Part shown: positions 36,682 through 44,003 of the stretch, piece by piece
How the letters are laid out: the number at the start of each line of letters is the position of its first letter
Position numbering within the stretch: the stretch's first letter is position 1
NCBI RefSeq assembly: GCF_042676245.1
Contig: NZ_JBHTKA010000008.1
Span: 62,001 to 126,000 of the forward strand
DNA: 64,000 nucleotides
Source: Ohtaekwangia kribbensis
GTDB lineage: Bacteria > Bacteroidota > Bacteroidia > Cytophagales > Cyclobacteriaceae
Direction: 5' to 3'
Program-made: the position numbers and the translations under genes
Notes under the pieces: model-generated
Told to the model about the DNA's origin: nothing
Databases searched by the model: none
What the model saw: only the letters and a program-made list of their open reading frames with translations

Positions 36682-37236
36682 ATGATCTCCGAAAAAGAAA
36701 ACACACGCATCAGTAAATTCCTCAGCCTGGTGTTACGTCATCAACCTGAAACTATTGGTATACAACTGGATGAACACGGCTGGGTACCTGTCGGTATACT
36801 GCTGAAGCAAATGGCTGCACACAACCATCGTATCTCGAAAGAGATACTGGACCATGTGGTAGCAACCAACAGCAAAAAACGTTTTGCTTATAATGATGAT
36901 GAATCGAAGATACGCGCCAACCAGGGGCATTCGGTTGAAGTTGATCTGAACTATACCCCGCTACAGCCTCCTGCTATACTTTATCATGGAACAGCGGAGC
37001 GCGCCCTCGAATCAATTTTTAAAACGGGACTTGAAAAAAGACAGCGTCACCATGTACACCTGAGCATGGATGTTAACACGGCATTGGCCGTGGGCAGCCG
37101 CTACGGTAAACCGGTGTTGCTGATGGTTGCTGCCGGTGACATGTATACCGATGGCTACAGCTTTTACATGTCTGACAACAACGTATGGCTAACCGATCAT
37201 GTACCGGTAAAGTATCTGAAACGAAAAGAAGACTAG
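36682..37236 (+). CDS. kptA: RNA 2'-phosphotransferase KptA/Tpt1
   Basis: Enzyme of 184 residues that transfers a 2'-phosphate from RNA to NAD, giving ADP-ribose cyclic phosphate. The N-terminal domain has SLVLRHQPETIGIQLDEHGWV with Arg19-His20, then KIRANQGHSVEVDL with Arg78; the C-terminal ADP-ribosyltransferase-like domain has LYHGTAERALESIFKTGL and an arginine just before HHVHLS (Arg120/Arg122). These supply the Arg-His-Arg-Arg catalytic set of the family. In yeast the enzyme ends tRNA splicing; bacteria lack that pathway and the bacterial role is unsettled. It is monocistronic, divergent from the receptor operon. Confidence 0.94.
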   Translation: MISEKENTRISKFLSLVLRHQPETIGIQLDEHGWVPVGILLKQMAAHNHRISKEILDHVVATNSKKRFAYNDDESKIRANQGHSVEVDLNYTPLQPPAILYHGTAERALESIFKTGLEKRQRHHVHLSMDVNTALAVGSRYGKPVLLMVAAGDMYTDGYSFYMSDNNVWLTDHVPVKYLKRKED

Positions 37237-37246
37237 GTATATAGTT

Positions 37247-38416
37247 CTAGAACGAATAGCGTTTACGGCTGAAATTATACTTCAGGCCAATGCTGCTGAA
37301 AATTGAATTGTTACTCTGAATATTTTTGTTGTCGTCACCGAGACCGATATTCAGCCACAGATTTTTATCGAGCATATACTCAAATAAAACCGAGAAGCGC
37401 TCACGATCGGGTAATGCGGTTTCAGACTGATAATGGCCTTTGAGGTACTCTACAGAAAGTGCGTAGCGACTTTGGGTATAAATAAACCGGAACCCAAATT
37501 CTGTTGATTTGTTGGAGAGAGAATCTTTCAAGTGTCTGAACACGCCAACCAGGCTATAATCATCTTTTACATAGGAAGGTGTTAGCCAGAATGCATACCC
37601 TCCCTTACGAAGTGATGATGTGTTAATGGTATCGTTCCGGTACGCCCCGGCATAGGCAAGCTCTACAATAAAGCCTTCGCGCTGCGGTGCGAACTCTTCT
37701 TTCTCACCTTCGGCACTGGCGGCTTCATCGTTAATGCGTTTGGTCTTTTCATTGTTAATGCGTGTACGCTCTGCGTTGAACCACTTCAGTGTATTATTCT
37801 TCGCTTCCTGTGTGCTGTCTTCTTTCAGTCGTTTTCGTAATTCATTTCGTAAAGCTGCTTCTTCAGCAAGTGCCATTTCAGAATAATGTCTTGCGAGTGT
37901 GTCCAACTCCCTTTCAATTTCATGAATGCGTTGTATTGATTTCTTGCTGGTCTTACCTGAAAACAAAAGCGTTCTGAATCCATAGGACAAGCCACGCAGC
38001 TCTTTTTCATCCAACTCCTTGGTAATGGTTGCTGCCGATACGGAGAATGTACGAAACAACGACTGCCCTACTGTACGCATGGTATCTGCCTGCCAGGTAA
38101 CAGACTTTGGTTTCTTCGTCATCCAGTAGGGAGCGAATTCCAGTGAAAAGTTCTGTGGAAATTTTTTGAATCCTTCGGTAGCGTTGTCGAGGGCAACAGC
38201 AATGTCAGCTGGTGTGTTGGGGCGCTCTACGCTGGTTGGTTGTACGCCCAGTATACTAAATGCCGGAGAGTTGGGTGTACGAATACTGTTAAGCGAGGGC
38301 AGATCTTTCGTATCCTGCGCATATACATATACCGAAGCGCCTGTCAGTATGAAAAAAAGAAAAGAGTACCTGGCTGCGCGGATGCGAAAACTACAGGAGA
38401 ATATATTGAATGTCAT
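37247..38416 (-). CDS. Exported protein of unknown function, probable outer-membrane barrel
   Basis: Unrecognised protein of 389 residues. A signal peptide occupies about 12-33 (SFLFFILTGASVYVYAQ). The middle (about 165-230) is highly charged and predicted coiled-coil (IHEIERELDTLARHYSEMALAEEAALRNEL-type sequence), flanked by segments of alternating hydrophobic residues such as EFGFRFIYTQSRYALSVEYL and LWLNIGLGDDNK, and the protein ends SFSRKRYSF-like with a terminal Phe, all consistent with a small barrel with an insertion. It overlaps the upstream 118-residue gene by 26 bp, so they are translated from one message. It converges with kptA, stops 10 bp apart. Confidence 0.65.
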   Translation of the reverse strand: MTFNIFSCSFRIRAARYSFLFFILTGASVYVYAQDTKDLPSLNSIRTPNSPAFSILGVQPTSVERPNTPADIAVALDNATEGFKKFPQNFSLEFAPYWMTKKPKSVTWQADTMRTVGQSLFRTFSVSAATITKELDEKELRGLSYGFRTLLFSGKTSKKSIQRIHEIERELDTLARHYSEMALAEEAALRNELRKRLKEDSTQEAKNNTLKWFNAERTRINNEKTKRINDEAASAEGEKEEFAPQREGFIVELAYAGAYRNDTINTSSLRKGGYAFWLTPSYVKDDYSLVGVFRHLKDSLSNKSTEFGFRFIYTQSRYALSVEYLKGHYQSETALPDRERFSVLFEYMLDKNLWLNIGLGDDNKNIQSNNSIFSSIGLKYNFSRKRYSF

Positions 38417-38747
38417 AGATCACACGGTCGTTATGGTGCTCAACTTCACGTTCGTAGGTAAATGTATCCGGATTGGCATCAGTAAAGTTATGCCGCACCG
38501 AGGTATTATTGGTGCTCAGGTTTATATCCTGAACAACCGTAATACAACTGATTATACTTTGATGTTCCAGAGGTATAGTATATACACCTTGTTGATCAGG
38601 AGAGATTTCCTTACGCGAATCGTCAGATGAGATCAGCACAACATACGATCCACTTGCCTGCATAAAGCCTACGGTAATTTTAAGCTTCAGCTCACCGGCT
38701 TCTGTTGTTTGCAGAAACCGGGTATCGGTTACGGTTATGGTTGCCAT
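38391..38747 (-). CDS. Small beta-rich protein of unknown function
   Basis: Protein of 118 residues without a signal peptide, rich in beta-branched residues with an alternating pattern: MATITVTDTRF, AGELKLKITVGFMQASGSYVVLISS and YTIPLEHQSIISCITVVQDI. A beta-sandwich is likely. No family recognised. It is the first gene of a two-gene unit; its last 26 bp overlap the start of the exported 389-residue protein gene. Whether the two products interact is inference from the overlap. Confidence 0.6.
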   Translation of the reverse strand: MATITVTDTRFLQTTEAGELKLKITVGFMQASGSYVVLISSDDSRKEISPDQQGVYTIPLEHQSIISCITVVQDINLSTNNTSVRHNFTDANPDTFTYEREVEHHNDRVIYDIQYILL

Positions 38748-38921
38748 ACTACAGGTGTTATCGGGTCGGGTTCAAATTTCTTCAATATATACCAAGCTGT
38801 GAAGATAAGAACAAGCACCTTATAATCTGAATTATATGCAGATATACTTGTATAGGGAGAGCAATGTCAGAACATCTAATTCATCACCTTGTGAATTGAG
38901 ACTATATACGGAAAGGGTAAA

Positions 38922-38948
38922 CTAAGCGCCCGGCTGCCGGGCACTTAG
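38922..38948. other. GC-rich hairpin in intergenic DNA
   Basis: Stem CTAAG/CTTAG continued, after one C-A mismatch, by GCCCGG/CCGGGC around a three-base loop CTG. There is no T run, so it is not a terminator. It could be part of a small RNA or a protein-binding site. Confidence 0.5.
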
Positions 38949-39217
38949 CAGAGTAGGTCTTTGCTATTCGTTCCTGTCATGATAACCGTTAGCCCCCAAC
39001 GTACCGTGCTAGGGGGATGCACGCCTCAACTCACAAGTATGAGGTACTTTTCGTTATTAGAGCCCATCTAATAAACATGTATGTCGCACAAAAGAAAGGT
39101 GTGGCAGAGATTTCAGCGCCTTTACAACGCTATCGCTAGAGCACAATGCTGAAACATGCCCAAATAGTTATCTCGTTTGTACACAACCCAACTGCTTTAA
39201 CCATTAACGGGATACTT

Positions 39218-39265
39218 GAAAAAAATAAAAAAGCCCACCGCTCTGCAGTACGCAGAATGATGGGC
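39218..39265 (-). terminator. Minus-strand terminator without an upstream coding gene
   Basis: On the minus strand a 14-position stem with two mismatches and a G-T pair (39265-39252 with 39246-39233, five-base loop) is followed by a run of T with one A, matching the A-rich plus strand at 39218-39232. The nearest minus-strand gene to the right ends at 40012, so it must end a non-coding or unrecognised transcript. Confidence 0.65.
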
Positions 39266-39597
39266 TCATACTCTAATATAGAAAACAATCTACAGATTTA
39301 CAACGAATTAGATGTATTTATTAAACGATGTATGTTGAATCTCCGGAACCATTTCTTAAAAAATGCCCGGCAGCATTTTCCAAGCTTAATGGCATCCGGA
39401 GAAAATTAACCAAGGCAAATGATTCGCGAATCGAGAGATTTTACTACGCCATGTGCCATTACCTTCACGAATATAGAATCAAAATATCACGTTTTGAAAC
39501 AAAAATTCTCGTAAATGAATAAAAAACACATATTTCAGGATAAAATATGTCGTACAATACCTATGATCAGGTGAAGAAAGGTTGCTAAAATTGCGCT

Positions 39598-39969
39598 ATG
39601 GATATTCACTTAGGAAAAGAAATTGAAAAAGTGCTGCGCAAATCAGGAATGAAAACAAAAGATTTCGCCAGGAAGATCAATACCACGCCACGAAATGTTT
39701 ATTCCATCTGTGCGCGCAAGGAAGTGAAAACGGACTTGCTCAAGGTCATCAGCAAGGTGCTTAATTATAACTTCTTCAGTCTGTACATTCAAACCATCGG
39801 TCCGGAATATAGCGTGTACACACAAGTGCCCATGACAACTTTAGTACAAGACCCGCTGCGGGTATATTCCAGGAACAAAGTGATGATAACGCTGGAGCTT
39901 GACGGCAAGCCAGAAACACTTGATGAGAGCATCCGCAGGCTGCAGCGTATCAACAATGCGCTGGATTAA
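39598..39969 (+). CDS. Small helix-turn-helix protein
   Basis: Protein of 123 residues with an N-terminal XRE-like helix-turn-helix at about 5-55: LGKEIEKVLRKSGMKTKDFARKI, then NTTPRNVYSICARKEVKTDLLKVISKVLNYN. Position and spacing of the helices match lambda-repressor-like folds. The C-terminal half (about 65-123) has a beta stretch then a helix ESIRRLQRINNALD, perhaps for dimerisation. No adjacent antitoxin/toxin partner is visible, so it appears to be a solo regulator. Target unknown. Confidence 0.8.
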   Translation: MDIHLGKEIEKVLRKSGMKTKDFARKINTTPRNVYSICARKEVKTDLLKVISKVLNYNFFSLYIQTIGPEYSVYTQVPMTTLVQDPLRVYSRNKVMITLELDGKPETLDESIRRLQRINNALD

Positions 39970-40011
39970 TGTATATCTATTAACAAACAATATATAGCAT
40001 ATAGCCGTGCA

Positions 40012-41313
40012 CTACTTCATATACATATAGTCAACCGTAACGTTCACCATTGCTTTTAACCCGGTAAGCATGCCGCGTTCATCCATCATGAAATCAGGCG
40101 TATGGTGTGATGCTGCTTTTTCTACGGGTATCTCCGGAGGGCATGCGCCTACAAAGAAAAAGAAACCAGGTACTTTTTTCTGATAGTAAGCAAAATCTTC
40201 AGCACCGGTAACGGCTGGTATACGCGCAACGTTCTGTTCACCGGCAGCTTTATTCAAACTCGCTACCATTTTCTCGGTAGTAATGGGATCATTGTATGTA
40301 ACCGGAGTCATGCGTGTTATTTCGATCTCGGCTCTGGCGCCTGCACTCTCTGCTATATTTGTTACAGTGCGCTTCAATCGTTCATGTATATCGTTTTGCA
40401 TGGTTTCATCGAATGTGCGTATGGTGCCCGTCATCTCGGCATATTCGGGTATAATGTTCTGACGTATACCGGCATGTATAGTTCCTACGGATATAACTGC
40501 GGGTTCTTTGGTAAGTTCTGTCTGGCGACTGATGATAGTTTGTATACCGTTGATAATCTGCGCTGATACTACTACCGGATCTATACCCAGCCAAGGTGCT
40601 GATCCATGCGATTGTTTTCCATATACTTTAATCGTAAACCAATCCGAAGCAGCCATCATACCAGCAGGTTTATAGGCGATCTGTCCAAGTTTACGAATGC
40701 CTTGTATGTGCATGCCGAAGATCACATCTACTTTCGGATTTTCGAGCACACCTTCTTTTACCATCAGGTCTGCGCCACCTTCCTCACCAATAGGTGCGCC
40801 CTCTTCCGCAGGCTGAAAGATAAATTTTACAGTGCCCTTCAGATCTTTTTTATTCTTGCTAAGTATCTCGGCAACGCCCATGAGTATAGCTACGTGCGAG
40901 TCGTGACCACACGCATGCATTACGCCTGTTTCCTGTCCGTTAAATGTAGTCTTCTCTTTCGATGCAAAAGGTAAACTGTTACGCTCGGTTACAGGCAGTG
41001 CATCCATATCGGCACGCAAGGCTATAACAGGTCCGGGTTTACCGGTTTTAAGTAAAGCAACCACACCGGTATGAGCAACACCGGTTTGTATTTCAAGCCC
41101 CAGTGCCTTGAGATGTTCCGCTACATACGCAGCTGTTTTTACTTCACGATTCGATAACTCCGGATACTGATGGAGGTGTCTGCGCCATTCTATAACTTTA
41201 TTTTCTATTTCTTTTGCCTGCTGATCCAGTTTGACCTGTACTTTTGGATTTACCTGTGCGTACAGCGTAGCCGTGGCAAATACGATTACCAGACTGTAAA
41301 AAAATTTTCTCAT
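40012..41313 (-). CDS. M20D-family amidohydrolase (exported)
   Basis: Metal-dependent amidohydrolase of 433 residues, related to N-acyl-L-amino acid and IAA-amino acid hydrolases. The start is set at ATG 41313, where a signal peptide begins (MRKFFYSLVIVFATATLYAQ); the longer frame upstream has no support. Signatures: WRRHLHQYPELSNREVKTAAYVAEHL, ALRADMDALPV, GVMHACGHDSHVAILMG, FIFQPAEEG, the dimerisation domain with GIDPVVVSAQIINGIQTIISRQ, and GAEDFAYYQ with HHTPDFMMDE at the end. The metal-binding Cys-Gly-His-Asp and Glu-Glu residues are intact. Signal peptide suggests periplasmic action on acylated amino acids or peptides. Confidence 0.93.
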   Translation of the reverse strand: MRKFFYSLVIVFATATLYAQVNPKVQVKLDQQAKEIENKVIEWRRHLHQYPELSNREVKTAAYVAEHLKALGLEIQTGVAHTGVVALLKTGKPGPVIALRADMDALPVTERNSLPFASKEKTTFNGQETGVMHACGHDSHVAILMGVAEILSKNKKDLKGTVKFIFQPAEEGAPIGEEGGADLMVKEGVLENPKVDVIFGMHIQGIRKLGQIAYKPAGMMAASDWFTIKVYGKQSHGSAPWLGIDPVVVSAQIINGIQTIISRQTELTKEPAVISVGTIHAGIRQNIIPEYAEMTGTIRTFDETMQNDIHERLKRTVTNIAESAGARAEIEITRMTPVTYNDPITTEKMVASLNKAAGEQNVARIPAVTGAEDFAYYQKKVPGFFFFVGACPPEIPVEKAASHHTPDFMMDERGMLTGLKAMVNVTVDYMYMK

Positions 41314-41374
41314 AGGTATGGCTTTATACCGGACAATATATTGATTATCGATTTGGCAACCAACCGCAAATAGT

Positions 41375-41695
41375 ATGGAGTGGGTTAAAATCTTTTCGAA
41401 CGATGCAGAAGCACGAAGTCGCATTTTACCAGATAAACCACAGCTGCTGGTGATCTATGGTAAACGTATCTGCCTTGTATTGCATGATGAAAATTTTATG
41501 GCCGTGCAAGATGCATGTTCGCATAACGGAGAGTCGTTAAGCAAAGGCCAGGTAAATTACCTGGGCGAAATTATCTGTCCGTGGCACGGCTATCGATTCC
41601 GGCTGAATAGTGGTCAGGCGTGCGACTCATCATCTCCGGATTTAAAAACCTTCCCCGTTAAATCAGACGATTCAGGTTTTTTTATTGGCATTTAA
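41375..41695 (+). CDS. Small Rieske [2Fe-2S] ferredoxin-like protein
   Basis: Protein of 106 residues with a complete Rieske cluster site: Cys48-Ser-His50 in DACSHNGESLS and Cys68-Pro-Trp-His71 in ICPWHGYRF, the spacing of NirD/ferredoxin-type Rieske proteins. No membrane anchor or signal. It begins 61 bp from the divergent amidohydrolase and no oxygenase subunit is adjacent, so it is likely an isolated electron carrier or an assimilatory-type small subunit without partner in this window. Confidence 0.93.
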   Translation: MEWVKIFSNDAEARSRILPDKPQLLVIYGKRICLVLHDENFMAVQDACSHNGESLSKGQVNYLGEIICPWHGYRFRLNSGQACDSSSPDLKTFPVKSDDSGFFIGI

Positions 41696-41775
41696 AATAG
41701 ATTAATACCTATTTTCGTTTTTTACTCGCTTCCTGTAAAACAGAAGCTGTGGTTCATCGACCCGAATACTATATT

Positions 41776-42774
41776 ATGCAACTTCGTTTTCTGATCATTC
41801 TTTTGTTTGTCAGCATTCAAGCCGTAACTGCGCAGAGTTATTTTCGCGATCCCAACTGGATGGACCAGCTAAGTCTTTCCGGTGCCCTGCCTGAAAAATT
41901 ACTGAGCACACGCACCGTAGTGTTTTATGATTACAGGCTTACCGAGAAAGAACTCAAGGACACACAGGAATATTTTCAGCGCACCGGTATTGATGCCATT
42001 GTATATTATGAGTTAGATATAATCATGGCGGGTAAAGATATTACGCGCGCTTACGCGGATATGCTCAACAAGCGTGAGATAACCAACATGGCATTTCTGG
42101 AAAAGAAAGATACCGGGTATAGATTAATTCTTACAGCCTATAATGGTAAAGAGAGTATTGTTGATCCGAAACAAACGGCATGGTCCGCATCGCATACTGT
42201 TCTTACTGAATTACTCAAGAATCTTTACCGTACAGCAGCCAGTGTTCAGAAAAAACAAAATCTGTTGATCAACGATCTTCCTGAAATCGGCCCGACTGTA
42301 AACCCGATCATGGGTAAACGAAATGAATTCTTTGCAATTGACCTGAAGGTTGATCCGCTAGCAGTTCCCCGGTTTGGCGATGAAGCTCTCGATAAGCAAC
42401 TGGAAGAAATCTTCAAGAATAATTACCCGCTGAAGTATAAACTTACCGACCCTGCACTTACGGATAAAGAATTACGCAAGCAAGGATCGCTTTATGTACT
42501 CTGCATTGTACAGGGAAGAGGCTCAGCACTGAAAGAAGTACTCGGATACCCGGTAACACCTTCGGAAAGTGCATTGGTATCCGTAACGTATCCGGAAGCA
42601 GGACATCAGCAACTCAAAAATATACCTTCTACCACAACGGTATATAAAATATACTTTAAGCACATTGACTCAGGCAATGTATTTCTCGGAACGAAATGGG
42701 ATGCCGACCTGACCTGGGACCAGGCTCTTCTCAACAACGTTCGTGGTTTGAAGACGGAGCTAAAGCTAAACTGA
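41776..42774 (+). CDS. Exported protein of unknown function
   Basis: Protein of 332 residues that I do not recognise. Start set at ATG 41776, where the signal peptide MQLRFLIILLFVSIQAVTAQ begins. The mature protein has two similar-sized lobes: the first (about 25-165) with TRTVVFYDYRLTEKELKDTQEYFQRTGIDAIVYYELDI and FLEKKDTGYRLILTAYNGKESIV, the second (about 190-330) with NNYPLKYKLTDPALTDKELRKQGSLYVLCIVQGRG and TVYKIYFKHIDSGNVFLGTKWDADLTWDQAL. Probably periplasmic. It lies 80 bp after the Rieske gene on the same strand. Confidence 0.7.
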   Translation: MQLRFLIILLFVSIQAVTAQSYFRDPNWMDQLSLSGALPEKLLSTRTVVFYDYRLTEKELKDTQEYFQRTGIDAIVYYELDIIMAGKDITRAYADMLNKREITNMAFLEKKDTGYRLILTAYNGKESIVDPKQTAWSASHTVLTELLKNLYRTAASVQKKQNLLINDLPEIGPTVNPIMGKRNEFFAIDLKVDPLAVPRFGDEALDKQLEEIFKNNYPLKYKLTDPALTDKELRKQGSLYVLCIVQGRGSALKEVLGYPVTPSESALVSVTYPEAGHQQLKNIPSTTTVYKIYFKHIDSGNVFLGTKWDADLTWDQALLNNVRGLKTELKLN

Positions 42775-42803
42775 TCTATAGCTTAGCCTTTCTATTTTAA
42801 CTT

Positions 42804-43865
42804 CTACTCTACGTCAATTGCTTTACCTTCCGGCATTGCAATAAATGGTTTATAGGTTTTCTGCGATTTGGAAAGGGCAAGTGCCAGGTCTTGTACCGCT
42901 TCATCCTTACCATCATCGGCTAATGGAAATGTACCGAAGTGACTGGCAATGCTAAAGGAAGAACCGGTATCTTCATGTATCTGTACAGCTTCGTCCGGAG
43001 AGCAATGTATAGGCGACATAAACCATTTTGGTTTGTACGCACCAATCGGTATCAACGCGGCTTTAACAGGAGCACAACGCTCACCGATTTCTTTAAAGGT
43101 ATATTCATTATACCCGGTGTCGCCTGCAAAGTATATATTTCCTTCTGTTCGTTTTAACAGGTAACCACACCAGAGCGTTGCATCGCGATCGAACGTGCCA
43201 CGGCCGGAGAAGTGTTGAGCCGGCACTGCCTGCACAGCAACATCATTCTTTATACGCAGCTCCTGCCACCAGTCTAATTCCTGAAAGGCATCTATACCCG
43301 ATCGTTTCAAAAATGCACTTACGCCCAGCGGAACTATAAATTTAGGATGAAACGTTTGGTTCAGCTTCTTTACCGTATGTATATCCAGGTGATCGTAGTG
43401 GTTATGACTGAGCAATACTATATCAATCTGTGGAAGATACTCAAAGGCAATTCCGGGTTCACGCATCCTTTTAGGACCTGCCCATGAAAACGGACTGGCG
43501 CGCTCGCTGTATACCGGGTCCGTTATTATATTCAATCCATCGGTCTGGATAAGAAAGGTTGTGTGATTAATAAACGTAATGCGTATACCTTGCTCAACGC
43601 GAGCCACCGGTTTATCACCTTTTACAGAATTTCGTTGTGCTGTCCACGGGCCGCGTTCACGTTCGCGCAGCCACTTTACCACATCCTGAAATCCTTTTGT
43701 TTTTACACCTCCCGGATTAATAAACTGCCTTCCATTAAAGTGGTCGCTTACCGGGCCCTTGTAACGCGGAGCCGATAGTACAAAACCCACCAATACAATA
43801 CCAAGTGGCACGGCCAGGAGTAAAATCAGAATGAAGTATAACATATAAAGCATGTGGTCTGACAA
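42804..43865 (-). CDS. Membrane-anchored metallo-beta-lactamase-fold hydrolase, NAPE-PLD/UlaG-like
   Basis: Protein of 353 residues with one N-terminal membrane helix (about 5-32) and a metallo-beta-lactamase fold. The metal site reads LLSHNHYDHLD (His154, His156, Asp158, His159); downstream ligands are in PAQHFSGRG and FAGDTGYN (Asp), and SHFGTF near the C-terminus. GIRITFINHTTFLIQTDGLNIITDPVYS and RMREPGI are typical of the PF12706 group that includes N-acylphosphatidylethanolamine phospholipase D. Lipid hydrolysis is inference from that resemblance. Monocistronic. Confidence 0.9.
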   Translation of the reverse strand: MSDHMLYMLYFILILLLAVPLGIVLVGFVLSAPRYKGPVSDHFNGRQFINPGGVKTKGFQDVVKWLRERERGPWTAQRNSVKGDKPVARVEQGIRITFINHTTFLIQTDGLNIITDPVYSERASPFSWAGPKRMREPGIAFEYLPQIDIVLLSHNHYDHLDIHTVKKLNQTFHPKFIVPLGVSAFLKRSGIDAFQELDWWQELRIKNDVAVQAVPAQHFSGRGTFDRDATLWCGYLLKRTEGNIYFAGDTGYNEYTFKEIGERCAPVKAALIPIGAYKPKWFMSPIHCSPDEAVQIHEDTGSSFSIASHFGTFPLADDGKDEAVQDLALALSKSQKTYKPFIAMPEGKAIDVE

Positions 43866-43940
43866 ACAAATAACTTCCGGGATAGACGATACTGACCGGC
43901 TCTTTATTGTAAGAACAAAAAACGATACCGCCTCTAAAAC

Positions 43941-43984
43941 AAAAAAGGTACAAAGACTGTCCGAATGGAACGAGTCTTTGTACC
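43941..43984 (-). terminator. Terminator after the 722-aa TonB receptor gene
   Basis: Perfect 12-bp stem (43984-43973 with 43958-43947, fourteen-base loop) followed on the minus strand by TTTTTTG, the complement of 43940-43946. It begins 20 bp after the receptor stop at 44004. Confidence 0.9.
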
Positions 43985-44003
43985 CAATACTTTTTACGAT
44001 CGA

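Larger units (their letters stand above)
38748..39597. other. 850-bp intergenic region with folded segments and no convincing gene
   Basis: Holds two GC-rich folded segments (the hairpin at 38922-38948, and a GCCCCC/GGGGG pairing at about 38994-39015 followed by CCTCA/TGAGG at 39025-39045), and a minus-strand terminator at 39218-39265 that has no coding sequence feeding it. The plus-strand frame 39146-39409 (87 codons) reads through the terminator stem and has no recognisable product, so I do not call it. Confidence 0.5.

Noticed and set aside
39146..39409. Plus-strand frame of 87 codons in the long intergenic region
   Set aside because: It runs through a terminator stem and a poly-A tract, has no signal or domain, and its composition is like the non-coding neighbours.
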